Shown here piece after piece: positions 24,124 to 31,492 of a DNA stretch of 35,966 bases; the first letter of the stretch is position 1; each line of letters opens with the position of its first letter. A model generated the notes under the pieces. That model was not told the DNA's origin. It searched no databases and was given only the letters and a program-made list of their open reading frames with translations. Source of the stretch: Cyanobium sp. (lineage in GTDB: Bacteria > Cyanobacteriota > Cyanobacteriia > PCC-6307 > Cyanobiaceae). Location: positions 1 to 35,966 of the forward strand of contig SLIG01000059.1 in assembly GCA_007135755.1 (NCBI GenBank), read 5' to 3'. Both the position numbers and the translations under genes were made by a program.

Positions 24124-26857
24124 GGCCCTGGCGCTGGCGGGCCTGACGGCCGTGGCGGTGCTGATCAACCTCAACGCCCCCACGCTGTTCTTCGATCTGC
24201 AGCTGATGCTGGGCACGGCCGTGGCCGTGCTGGCCCTGTTGCTGTTCGGCTGGCAGGGCCTGCTGGTGGGCGCGGCCGCCCTGGCGGTGACGGTGTGGCG
24301 CTGGGGGCACCCCGTTGCCTTGCTGATCGGCCTGGCCCAGCTGGTGTGGCTGCGCTGGTTCCTGGATCGCCGCAACGGGGGCAGGTCACGCCAGGAGGAT
24401 CGGCTGGTGCTGGCCGCCATCGCCTACGGGCTGGTGGTGGGCGTGCCCGCCAGCACGCTGCTGTTGTCTCAGCTGCCGGGTGTGGAGCCGGCCAGGGCCT
24501 TCGCCCTGGGCCTGCTGGACGGAGTGTTGGCGGTGCTCTGCACGGCGATGGGGCTGGCGGCCTACCTGCTCTGGCAGCTGTGGCACCGGCGCCCCAGGTC
24601 CGGAGGTGTGAGTCTGCGCAGCCTGATCGTGGCCTTGGTGGTGCTGGCGGTGAGCCTGCCCTGGATGGTGGGCCTGGTCAGTCTCTCCGGCCATCTCAAA
24701 ACCACCGTTCTCAAGAATGAGCGCCAGCGGCTGCACATGATGGCCGCTCTGGTGACGCTCCAGGTGATGAACGCCGAGCAGAAGCCCGGCATCGCTTTGC
24801 CCGATGGGCTGGGGGCCCGCTGGCGCACGCCTGACGGCGGCCAGGAGAACTCTGATCCGGAGTTGTTCGCCCGGCTGGAGGGCGACTTGGTGCCGGACAG
24901 CCGCGATCGCTTGGGCCTGGGTGGCCTGGAGCTGCTGGTGCCCCGTCAGGCAACTGCCCCCCTCACGGCCCTGAGGCCGAGCTACTGGCTCGTGCAGTCG
25001 GGCCCCACCACCGTCGTGAGTCCCGCCTGGCCGCTGATCAACACCCTCAACACCGAGCTCATGCTCCCGAGGATCCGCTGGCTGGGGATCACCGTGCTGG
25101 TGGCGGTGGCGTTGGCCGAGCTGCTGGCTCGGGTTGTGGACCATCAGCTGGGGCGCATGCTGCGTCCGCTGCAGAAGGAGGTGGCGGCGGGCCAGGCCAC
25201 GGAGCTGGCGCCTTCGGTGATCACGGAGCTGCAGGACCTGGTGGTGGTGGTCAACGAGCGGGCGCGGCAGGCCCAGGAGCTGACCCTGTCGCTGCAGCGG
25301 ACCCGTGATCAGCTGGCCCACACCGCCCTGGCGATCACCGAGGCCATTCCGGTGGGCACTTACACCACGCTGCGGAGGCCCGGCGAGACGCAGGCCCGCT
25401 TCTCGTTCCTGAGTGACCGCTTTCTGGAGATCTGCGGCCTGGAGCGGCACCACCTCCTGGGGGCCGAGGTGATCCAGGCGTTTCGCCATCTGCTGCCGGA
25501 GGATCGAGCCGGCTTTGTGCGCCTGGAGCAGGAGGCCAGCAGCCAGAAGCGTCCCTTCAAGGGGCAGGGCCGGATGCTGGTGAACGGGGTGGTTCGCTGG
25601 CTGCGGGCCGAATCGGTGCCCCGCGATCTGCCCGATGGATCCACCCTCTGGGAGGGGGTGCTCACCGATGTCACTGAGGAGGTGGAGACCCGCCAGCGGC
25701 TGGAAGCCCAGCAGCAGCAGCTGCGCCGCATCCTCGACTTCCTGCCTGTGGCGATCGGCATCAACCGGCTGGAACCGCCCCAGGAGATTGTGTTCATGAG
25801 CCGCCAGTTCACGGAAACCTTCGGCTACCGGTCCGAGGATCTGCCCACCGTAGAAGCCTTCAGGGCTCTGGCCTACGACGGCCCCGATGACCAGGTGGAT
25901 GTCTGGGATGAGTGGGGGCGTGGGGTGGAGCTGCTGGCCAGCGGCGGTGAGATGCCGCTGCTTGAGATCAATCTGAGAAGCAAGGATCGCAGCTGTTGCG
26001 ACGTGGTTCTTCGGGCCACGCGTCTGGACGACCTGATGCTCTGCACCTTCGTCGATGTGACCGAGCGCAAGCGGGCCGCAGCCGCGCAGGAATGGGCCCT
26101 CAAGCGCGAGGCCGACCTCAAGGAGCGCCAGCGGCGCGAGCTGGAGGCCAAGCTGCGCACCAGCCTCACGGCGGCGGCGGTGGCCCACGAGATCAATCAG
26201 CCCCTGAGTGCTCTGCTGATCAACACCCAGATGCTGCAGGCCCAGGTGGAGCAGCTGCCCGAGGGGGACCTGCAAACCGCTTTGCGGCCCCTGCTGGAGC
26301 AGCAGCTGCGCGAGAGCGAGCGGATCGTGGAGACGATCGAGCGCATGCGCATGCTGCTGCGCAACGTGCGCACCGACCAGCAGCCCATCGACCTCTGCGA
26401 GGTGATGGAGAGCGCCCGGCTGGTGCTGGCCGGCCTGCTCGCCAGCCAGGGGGTGACGCTGGAGCAGAGCGGCCTCAACCAGCCCCGCTGGCTGCTGGGC
26501 GATGGGGCCCAGCTGCAGATCGCCGTTGTCAACCTGGTACGCAACGCTGTGGAGGCCCTCGAGCAGGCCGGTGTGAAGCGGCCCCTGGTGCGCCTCAGCC
26601 TGGAGCGCCGGCCGGACGCGGACGGCCGGGAGTGGCTGGAGCTGCGCATCGCCGACAACGGCCCCGGCTTCCGCGATCCTCAGCCCGAGCAGCTGCTGCT
26701 GGCCAGCACCAAGGCCGGCGGCAGCGGCATCGGCCTGTTCGTGGCCTCCACCGCCGTGGAGAACCACGGCGGCCAGCTGGAGCTGGGGCGCAGCCAGGAT
26801 CTGGGCGGCGCCGAGGTGCTGGTGCGCCTGCCGGCCCTGGCGGGGCCTCACCCCTGA
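24113..26857 (+). CDS. Multi-helix PAS-domain sensor histidine kinase
   Basis: The 914-residue protein starts with GTG 24113, 11 bases before the end of the preceding regulator gene. It begins with six or seven membrane helices (about 4-20, 29-62, 67-84, 97-118, 129-157, 168-191), then a soluble stretch (about 192-322) that would be periplasmic, one more helix (323-343), a coiled-coil, two PAS-like domains (about 415-525, 540-660) and the kinase core. His692 sits in AAVAHEINQPLSAL, the N-box is NLVRNAVEAL near 805, and ADNGPGF and GGSGIGLFVAST follow. All ATP-binding motifs are present. The kinase class with HEINQPLSA is often seen with LuxR-type partners. Its ligand is unknown. It ends seven bases from the nfeD-like gene, inside a tandem duplication. 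Confidence 0.93.
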   Translation: MWTRALALAGLTAVAVLINLNAPTLFFDLQLMLGTAVAVLALLLFGWQGLLVGAAALAVTVWRWGHPVALLIGLAQLVWLRWFLDRRNGGRSRQEDRLVLAAIAYGLVVGVPASTLLLSQLPGVEPARAFALGLLDGVLAVLCTAMGLAAYLLWQLWHRRPRSGGVSLRSLIVALVVLAVSLPWMVGLVSLSGHLKTTVLKNERQRLHMMAALVTLQVMNAEQKPGIALPDGLGARWRTPDGGQENSDPELFARLEGDLVPDSRDRLGLGGLELLVPRQATAPLTALRPSYWLVQSGPTTVVSPAWPLINTLNTELMLPRIRWLGITVLVAVALAELLARVVDHQLGRMLRPLQKEVAAGQATELAPSVITELQDLVVVVNERARQAQELTLSLQRTRDQLAHTALAITEAIPVGTYTTLRRPGETQARFSFLSDRFLEICGLERHHLLGAEVIQAFRHLLPEDRAGFVRLEQEASSQKRPFKGQGRMLVNGVVRWLRAESVPRDLPDGSTLWEGVLTDVTEEVETRQRLEAQQQQLRRILDFLPVAIGINRLEPPQEIVFMSRQFTETFGYRSEDLPTVEAFRALAYDGPDDQVDVWDEWGRGVELLASGGEMPLLEINLRSKDRSCCDVVLRATRLDDLMLCTFVDVTERKRAAAAQEWALKREADLKERQRRELEAKLRTSLTAAAVAHEINQPLSALLINTQMLQAQVEQLPEGDLQTALRPLLEQQLRESERIVETIERMRMLLRNVRTDQQPIDLCEVMESARLVLAGLLASQGVTLEQSGLNQPRWLLGDGAQLQIAVVNLVRNAVEALEQAGVKRPLVRLSLERRPDADGREWLELRIADNGPGFRDPQPEQLLLASTKAGGSGIGLFVASTAVENHGGQLELGRSQDLGGAEVLVRLPALAGPHP

Positions 26858-26875
26858 CGGGGCCTCAGCCCTGAC
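26842..26875. repeat. 17-bp tandem duplication at the convergent kinase/nfeD ends
   Basis: GGGGCCTCACCCCTGAC (26842-26858) is repeated as GGGGCCTCAGCCCTGAC (26859-26875) with one mismatch. Each copy holds a TGA for the plus strand and a TCA (TGA on the minus strand). The kinase uses the stop in the first copy and the nfeD-like gene the stop in the second. Confidence 0.85.
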
Positions 26876-27311
26876 TCTCCGGCACCGGCAGCGGCACCAC
26901 CTGCAGGTGGTTGCCCTCCCGGCCCATCACCATCACCGCCGCGCCGGTGTCCAGGGCACGCCCTGGCTCCAGGTTGGTGGCCGCCCAGCTCTGGCCCTGC
27001 CAGCGCACCCGGCCCTCGCCGCCGGCGTCGAAGCGGCTGATCACCCGCGCCTGGTCGGCGGCGTGGGAGGGGGGAATGGCCCGCTCCCGCCGGCGCCCCG
27101 ACCAGCGCTGCAGCCCCACCAGCAGCACGCCGGTGAGCAGGGCGAACAGCAGCAGCTGGGCGGCCGGAGGCAGGGGCAACAGGGCCGTGGTGAGCGACAC
27201 CGCCAGGCCGGCCAGGGCACCGGCCAGCAGGCCGTCGAATTCGGCCCCCAGGGCCTCCATCAGCAGCAGCGTCAGCCCTACCCCGAGCCAGATCAGCGCA
27301 GCGACAGCCAT
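26865..27311 (-). CDS. NfeD-family membrane protein
   Basis: From ATG 27311 the product is 148 residues: three hydrophobic helices (about 4-22, 29-50, 52-70: ALIWLGVGLTLLLMEALGA, LLAGALAGLAVSLTTALL, QLLLFALLTGVLLVGL) followed by a small OB-fold-like C-terminal domain (ARVISRFDAGGEGRVRWQGQSW, GAAVMVMGREGNHLQVVP). This is the short NfeD form, the usual partner of SPFH/stomatin proteins in membrane microdomains. An ATG at 27347 would add 12 residues. The SPFH gene is the next gene, transcribed away from this one across 92 bases. Confidence 0.85.
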   Translation of the reverse strand: MAVAALIWLGVGLTLLLMEALGAEFDGLLAGALAGLAVSLTTALLPLPPAAQLLLFALLTGVLLVGLQRWSGRRRERAIPPSHAADQARVISRFDAGGEGRVRWQGQSWAATNLEPGRALDTGAAVMVMGREGNHLQVVPLPVPESQG

Positions 27312-27403
27312 GGCCGGAGGAGGGGAACGCGGGGTGGTGACCACCATGCTGCCTAGCCTGATGGGGTGCCGTTGATTTCGGCCATCACTGGCCGCCCTTG
27401 CCC

Positions 27404-28318
27404 ATGGAATCCCTGTTCGGTCTGCCTGCCCTGGTGGTGATGGCGTTTCTGGGCATCAACAGCGTCAAGGTCACCAGCGGGGGCCAGTCGCGGCTGGTGG
27501 AGCGCCTGGGCAAATACGACCGCCAGCTCCAGCCGGGGCTGTCATTCGTGCTGCCGGTGGTGGAGAAGGTGGTGAGCCATGAGTCGCTCAAGGAGCGGGT
27601 GCTCGACATCCCGCCCCAGCAGTGCATCACCCGCGACAACGTGGCGATCGAGGTGGATGCGGTGGTGTACTGGCAGCTTCTGGAGCACGCCCGCGCCTAC
27701 TACGGCGTCGACAATCTGCAGGACGCGATGGTGAACCTGGTGCTCACCCAGATCCGCGCCGAGATGGGCAAGCTCGACCTCGACCAGACCTTCACCACAC
27801 GCCAGGAGGTGAACGAGGCGCTGCTGCGGGAGCTCGATCAGGCCACCGATCCCTGGGGCGTGAAGGTGACCCGGGTGGAGATGCGCGACATCAAGCCCTC
27901 CTCCGGGGTGCAGCAGGCCATGGAGCAGCAGATGACAGCCGAGCGCCAGAAGCGGGCGGCGATCCTGCGCTCCGAGGGCGAGAAGGAATCCCAGCTCAAT
28001 GCCGCCCGGGGCCGGGCCGAGGCCCTGGTGCTCGACGCCCGGGCCAAGCAGCAGGCCCTGGTGATGGAGGCCGAGGCCCAGGCCCAGCAGCAGGGGCTGC
28101 TGGCTCAGGCCCGCGCCGACGCGGCGCTCCGGCTGGCCGAGGCGATGCAGACCAACCCGGAGGCCACCGAGGCGATCCGGCTGCTACTGGCCCGCGACTG
28201 GATGGCGATGGGTGAGGCGATGGCCCAGGCCCCCGGCGGCAGCGTGCTGATGGTGGACCCCCAGAGCCCGGCCAGCCTGCTGGCGGCGCTGCGCGGTGTG
28301 CAGAAGTCCGAGGGCTGA
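27404..28318 (+). CDS. Stomatin-like SPFH/band-7 protein
   Basis: The 304-residue product has an N-terminal hydrophobic anchor (about 5-20), the SPFH domain (about 22-180; GGQSRLVERLGKYDRQLQPGL, TRDNVAIEVDAVVYWQLLE, QIRAEMGKLDLDQTFTTR, GVKVTRVEMRDIKPS), then a long charged coiled coil (about 188-270, EKESQLNAARGRAEALVLDA). Such proteins oligomerise at the membrane and modulate membrane proteases such as FtsH. It is divergent from nfeD, which elsewhere usually lies in the same operon, and converges on trmD 19 bases later. ATG 27404 is preferred to a TTG two codons earlier. Confidence 0.92.
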   Translation: MESLFGLPALVVMAFLGINSVKVTSGGQSRLVERLGKYDRQLQPGLSFVLPVVEKVVSHESLKERVLDIPPQQCITRDNVAIEVDAVVYWQLLEHARAYYGVDNLQDAMVNLVLTQIRAEMGKLDLDQTFTTRQEVNEALLRELDQATDPWGVKVTRVEMRDIKPSSGVQQAMEQQMTAERQKRAAILRSEGEKESQLNAARGRAEALVLDARAKQQALVMEAEAQAQQQGLLAQARADAALRLAEAMQTNPEATEAIRLLLARDWMAMGEAMAQAPGGSVLMVDPQSPASLLAALRGVQKSEG

Positions 28319-28324
28319 ACGGCC

Positions 28325-28339
28325 AGGGGCTGGGCCCCT
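28325..28339. terminator. Short GC hairpin between SPFH and trmD genes
   Basis: AGGGGC-TGG-GCCCCT is a 6-bp perfect stem in the 19-base space between the convergent SPFH and trmD stops (it covers the last codon of trmD). It might end both transcripts but carries no T-run on either strand. Confidence 0.28.
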
Positions 28340-29048
28340 ACGACTGCTGCTGGCTGGCCTGCTGAGCCGATTGCCAGCGGGCGTAGAGGTCGGGGCGGCG
28401 CTGGCGGGTGCGTTGCCGCTGCTGCTCCTGGCGCCAGCGGGCGATCGCGCCGTGGTCGCCGCTGCGCAGCACCTCCGGCACCGCCATGCCCCGGAACTCC
28501 GCCGGACGGGTGTAGTGGGGATGCTCGAGCAGCAGGGCGCTGTGGCTCTCCTCCTCCAGCGAGGCGGCCGTGCCCACGGTGCCCGGCAGCAGCCGCACCA
28601 CGCCATTGATCACCACAGCCGCGGGCAGTTCGCCGCCGGTGAGCACGAAATCGCCGATCGACACCTCCTCGTGGGCCAGGCTGCGGATCCGCTCATCGAA
28701 GCCCTCGTAGTGGCCGCAGAGCAGCACCAGCTGGTCGTAGCCGCCGGCCCAGCGCTGCAGGTCGGCCTGGCGCAGGGGCTGCCCCTGGGGGCTCATCAGC
28801 AGCACCCGGCGCCTGGGCAGCTGCGGGATCGCCTCCACCGCCGCGAACACCGGCTCCGGTTTGAGCACCATGCCGGCCCCGCCGCCGTAGGGCTCGTCGT
28901 CCACCTTGTGGTACCTGTCACTGGCGAAGTCGCGCGGGTTGTGGGTGTGCAGCGTGGCGATGCCGTTCTGAAAGGCCCGGCCGATCACCCCCAGCGTCAG
29001 CAGGGGCTGCAGGGCCTCCGGGGCCAGGGTCACCACATCGAGGCGCAT
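28338..29048 (-). CDS. trmD: tRNA (guanine-N1-)-methyltransferase
   Basis: TrmD makes m1G37 beside the anticodon of tRNAs with a G36, preventing frameshifts. The 236-residue protein has the trefoil-knot SPOUT motifs: VDDEPYGGGAGMVLKPEP, VLLCGHYEGFDERI and VSIGDFVLTGGELPA. The C-terminus is Gln/Arg/Ser-rich and slightly longer than the core. It is 17 bases downstream of the phycobilin lyase gene and ends 19 bases from the SPFH stop. Start ATG 29048 fits the family (MRLDVVTLAPE). Confidence 0.96.
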   Translation of the reverse strand: MRLDVVTLAPEALQPLLTLGVIGRAFQNGIATLHTHNPRDFASDRYHKVDDEPYGGGAGMVLKPEPVFAAVEAIPQLPRRRVLLMSPQGQPLRQADLQRWAGGYDQLVLLCGHYEGFDERIRSLAHEEVSIGDFVLTGGELPAAVVINGVVRLLPGTVGTAASLEEESHSALLLEHPHYTRPAEFRGMAVPEVLRSGDHGAIARWRQEQQRQRTRQRRPDLYARWQSAQQASQQQS

Positions 29049-29065
29049 CGGGGCCGGGCAGCAGG

Positions 29066-29563
29066 TCAGGAGGCCGCCGGCGCGGGTCGGCTCACGCGGC
29101 GGATCTCGGAGCTGAAGCTGGCCCGGCCGGGGCTGCCGTCGCTGCGGCTCTCCACCGTGGAGCGCAGCCGCAGGTTGGGCTTGGTGAACCAGATGCGCTC
29201 CCGCACCTCGCCGCCTTCGCCACGCAGGCTCAGTTCCAGGCTGCCGTCCGGCCAGAGCTGCCAGCAGCCCCGGGCCCCGTTCACCTCGAAGCTGCCGTTG
29301 CCGGCAAACAGGAGTTGCCGCTCCGGCTGGCCCTGGGGGCACAGGCGCAGCCCACCGGGGGAACCGGCGCTGGCTGGCTCGAGGTAAGTCACCAGCAACT
29401 CGCCCCGGTCGCTGCTGTGCCACTCGTCGCCGTTCTCACCCTCGCTGTCCTCGCCGAGGGCGAAACGGCTGCGCAGCGCCATCCACTCGCCGGCGCAGAA
29501 GCGCAGGAAGGCGCCGATCTCCTGGGGCGGAAAGGGGGCCTGCTCGCTGTTGGTGTCGCTCAT
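29066..29563 (-). CDS. Phycobiliprotein lyase of the CpcS/CpeS family (CpcU-like)
   Basis: CpcS/CpeS-type lyases attach phycocyanobilin or phycoerythrobilin to cysteines of phycobiliproteins. The 165-residue product has the family signatures FLRFCAGEWMALRSRFAL with EWHSSDRGELLVTYLEP and, near the C-terminus, ERIWFTKPNLRLRSTVE followed by FSSEIRRV. It is a single lipocalin-like domain. Which chromophore and partner (CpcS, CpcU, CpeS) cannot be told from the sequence alone. Toxin-antitoxin genes lie 12 bases upstream and trmD 17 bases downstream, so it may share their message. Confidence 0.88.
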   Translation of the reverse strand: MSDTNSEQAPFPPQEIGAFLRFCAGEWMALRSRFALGEDSEGENGDEWHSSDRGELLVTYLEPASAGSPGGLRLCPQGQPERQLLFAGNGSFEVNGARGCWQLWPDGSLELSLRGEGGEVRERIWFTKPNLRLRSTVESRSDGSPGRASFSSEIRRVSRPAPAAS

Positions 29564-29575
29564 GGGGCGATTCTC

Positions 29576-29992
29576 TCAGTCGCCCGGGGCCGCGCTGCCC
29601 ACCCAGGTCACCGGCTCGCCGTAGCCGGTGAGGGCGCGATCGGCCGTGAGCAGGGTGATGCCGCTATGCCTCGCCTGCGCCACCAGCAGCCGGTCGAAGG
29701 GATCGCGATGGATCCAGGGCAGGTGTTGCACCGCCAGGCAGTGCTCCGCCTCGATCGCCAGTTCCACCAGCCCCTGCCGGCGGAGGCCCTGCCTGAGTTG
29801 ATCGGCATCGACGCGGAACCCCGGCTTGCCCAGGGAGGTCTTGATCGCCACCTCCCAGAGGCTGGCCACGCTGAACAGGACGGGGGTGCGTCGATCCCTG
29901 AGGGCGGAACGCAGGGGCGCCGGCAGCCGCTGCGGCGTGATCGCCAGCCAGAGCAGCAGCTGGGTGTCGAGGAGCTGCTGGGGGCCCGCCAT
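29576..29992 (-). CDS. PIN-domain toxin (VapC-like)
   Basis: The 138-residue protein is a typical PIN RNase: LLDTQLLLWLAI with the first acidic residue, SVASLWEVAIK, HRDPFDRLLVAQA and LLTADRAL supplying the other acidic catalytic residues. Such toxins cut specific RNAs (often tRNA or rRNA) and are held inactive by the cognate antitoxin. The start codon shares one base with the antitoxin stop (TGATG), as in most such pairs. All four acidic positions appear intact, so the toxin should be active unless repressed. Confidence 0.9.
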   Translation of the reverse strand: MAGPQQLLDTQLLLWLAITPQRLPAPLRSALRDRRTPVLFSVASLWEVAIKTSLGKPGFRVDADQLRQGLRRQGLVELAIEAEHCLAVQHLPWIHRDPFDRLLVAQARHSGITLLTADRALTGYGEPVTWVGSAAPGD

Positions 29993-30219
29993 CAGCCGAA
30001 CATCGCTTCGATGTCGTGCTGAAACGCCTGCTTGAGGTCGCAGTCCAGCACCGCGGCCCCTCGCAGGAATCCCAGTTCGCGCTGCCTCGGCGTGTCGTCC
30101 ACGGGAACCAGCCGCACGAGAGCCTTGCCGGCGCGGGCGATCACCACCTCCTCTCCATCGAGGGCCTGATCCACGTAGCGGGAGAGGTGGGTCTTGGCGT
30201 CGTGCAGGTTGACTTGCAT
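29992..30219 (-). CDS. Phd/YefM-type antitoxin
   Basis: The 75-residue protein has the Phd fold: MQVNLHDAKTHLSRYVDQAL, GEEVVIARAGKALVRLVPVDD, then a C-terminal toxin-binding tail (DCDLKQAFQHDIEAMFG). It overlaps the toxin by one base. A perfect 10-bp inverted repeat lies 8-31 bases upstream and is the likely operator for autorepression. No ribosome site is apparent and a TAAGCT near 30226-30231 (minus strand) could be a -10 box very close to the ATG, so the message may be leaderless (inference). Confidence 0.88.
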   Translation of the reverse strand: MQVNLHDAKTHLSRYVDQALDGEEVVIARAGKALVRLVPVDDTPRQRELGFLRGAAVLDCDLKQAFQHDIEAMFG

Positions 30220-30226
30220 GGAAGCA

Positions 30227-30250
30227 GCTTAGCCGCGTTGGCGGCTAAGC
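30227..30250. promoter_or_regulatory. Perfect inverted repeat upstream of the antitoxin, likely operator
   Basis: GCTTAGCCGC (30227-30236) and GCGGCTAAGC (30241-30250) are exact reverse complements around GTTG. It lies 8-31 bases upstream of the antitoxin start. Phd-type antitoxins bind such palindromes to repress their own promoter, which is the basis for the call. It could also act as a hairpin after era, but no T-run follows. Confidence 0.6.
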
Positions 30251-30256
30251 CTGTCC

Positions 30257-30304
30257 TGTGCGGTGTTGATCCTGTGTGGCGTTGATCCTGTGCAGCGTTG
30301 ATCC
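30257..30304. repeat. 16-bp tandem repeats between era and the toxin-antitoxin pair
   Basis: Three near-identical 16-bp units end in GTTGATCC: 30257-30272 (TGTGCGGTGTTGATCC), 30273-30288 (TGTGTGGCGTTGATCC), 30289-30304 (TGTGCAGCGTTGATCC), with a degenerate fourth copy (30305-30321) ending GTTGATGG. They fill the space between the era stop and the antitoxin operator palindrome. Confidence 0.85.
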
Positions 30305-30337
30305 AGCGTTGCTGTTGATGGGGTGGCGTTGGGCCCC

Positions 30338-31450
30338 TCACTCGCCCCGGTAGCCCAGTTCGGTCAGGCGTGCGGCGCTGCGGCGCCAGCCGGGCACCAC
30401 CTTCACGAACAACTCCAGATACACCGGCCCGCTGAACACCTTCTCCATCTGCAGCCGCGCCCCCTGGCCGATCGTCTTGAGCATCCGGCCGCCCTTGCCG
30501 ATCAGGATGCCCTTCTGGCTGGAGCGCTCCACCAGCACCGTGGCCAGCACGGCGGTGCGGGGGCCGTCGTCCACCACCCGGTCGATGCTCACCGCCACCG
30601 AGTGGGGCACCTCCTCGCGGGTGTGGCTGAGCACCTGCTCGCGGATCAGCTCGGCCATCAGCAGCTGCTCGGGCTGGTCGCTCACCGCGTCGGCCGGATA
30701 GAGCTGGGGCCCTTCCGGCAGCTCGGCGGCCAGGGCCGCCACCAGGGCTTCGGTGCCGTCGCCGGTGAGGGCGCTCACCGGGTGCAGGGGCCACTGGAGC
30801 GGTGGCTGTGGGCTCGGGGAGGCGAAGTCGCCGCGGCCCTCCAGCAGCTGGCGGTAGCTGGCGGCCAGGGCCTCGGCCTCGGCCGGAGCCACCAGGTCGT
30901 ATTTGTTGAGGGCGATGTGCACCGGCGCGCGGCAGTGGCGCAGCAGCTCGACGATGAAGCCGTCGCCGCGGCCGGCCGGCTGGCTGCCGTCCACCAGCAG
31001 CAGCACCACGTCCACATCGCCGATGGCGCCCTTGGCCGTCTTCACCAGCCGCTCGCCCAGCAGGTGGTGGGGCTTGTGGATGCCGGGGGTGTCCAGCAGC
31101 ACCAGCTGGGCGGCGGGGGTGGTGAGGATCGCCCGCAGTCGGTGGCGGGTGGTCTGGGCCACCGGCGAGGTGATCGCCACCTTCTGGCCCACCAGCTGGT
31201 TGAGCAGGGTGCTCTTGCCCACGTTGGGGCGGCCGATCAGGGCCACGAAACCGGAGCGAAAACCGCTGCCGGGCTCGCCCTGCTGTTCTGCCGTCGCCTC
31301 CGCCAGCAGGCGGGCCGATTCGGCGGGGTCGGGAATCGGCAGCTCCACGCCGGCATCGCCGGCGGGCATGGCCAGGCGGCCCGGACCGTTGTCGCTGGCT
31401 GCGGCGGGGCCGGCTGGCTCGGCGGGGGCGCTGAAGGGGTGCGGGTCCAT
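30338..31450 (-). CDS. era: GTPase Era
   Basis: Era binds the 3' end of 16S rRNA and assists small-subunit assembly. The 370-residue protein has G1 GRPNVGKS (73-80), TTRHRLRAIL, G3 DTPG (120-123), G4 NKYD, and a C-terminal KH domain with GILIGKGGRMLKTIG. About 65 residues of Pro/Ala/Gly-rich sequence precede the G domain, more than in E. coli Era (301 residues). ATG 31450 is taken, but the start could be Met28 (31369). The gene diverges from the 174-residue unknown across 42 bases. Downstream lies the toxin-antitoxin pair. Confidence 0.96.
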   Translation of the reverse strand: MDPHPFSAPAEPAGPAAASDNGPGRLAMPAGDAGVELPIPDPAESARLLAEATAEQQGEPGSGFRSGFVALIGRPNVGKSTLLNQLVGQKVAITSPVAQTTRHRLRAILTTPAAQLVLLDTPGIHKPHHLLGERLVKTAKGAIGDVDVVLLLVDGSQPAGRGDGFIVELLRHCRAPVHIALNKYDLVAPAEAEALAASYRQLLEGRGDFASPSPQPPLQWPLHPVSALTGDGTEALVAALAAELPEGPQLYPADAVSDQPEQLLMAELIREQVLSHTREEVPHSVAVSIDRVVDDGPRTAVLATVLVERSSQKGILIGKGGRMLKTIGQGARLQMEKVFSGPVYLELFVKVVPGWRRSAARLTELGYRGE

Positions 31451-31492
31451 AACCTCAACACTGCCAGTTCGCTGCCCCCGCCGCCGCCTGCC

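Noticed and set aside
24902..28448. HIP1-type GCGATCGC octamers (near 24902 and at 28441-28448)
   Set aside because: Only isolated copies were noticed, so no HIP1 enrichment of the kind seen in other cyanobacteria can be claimed.
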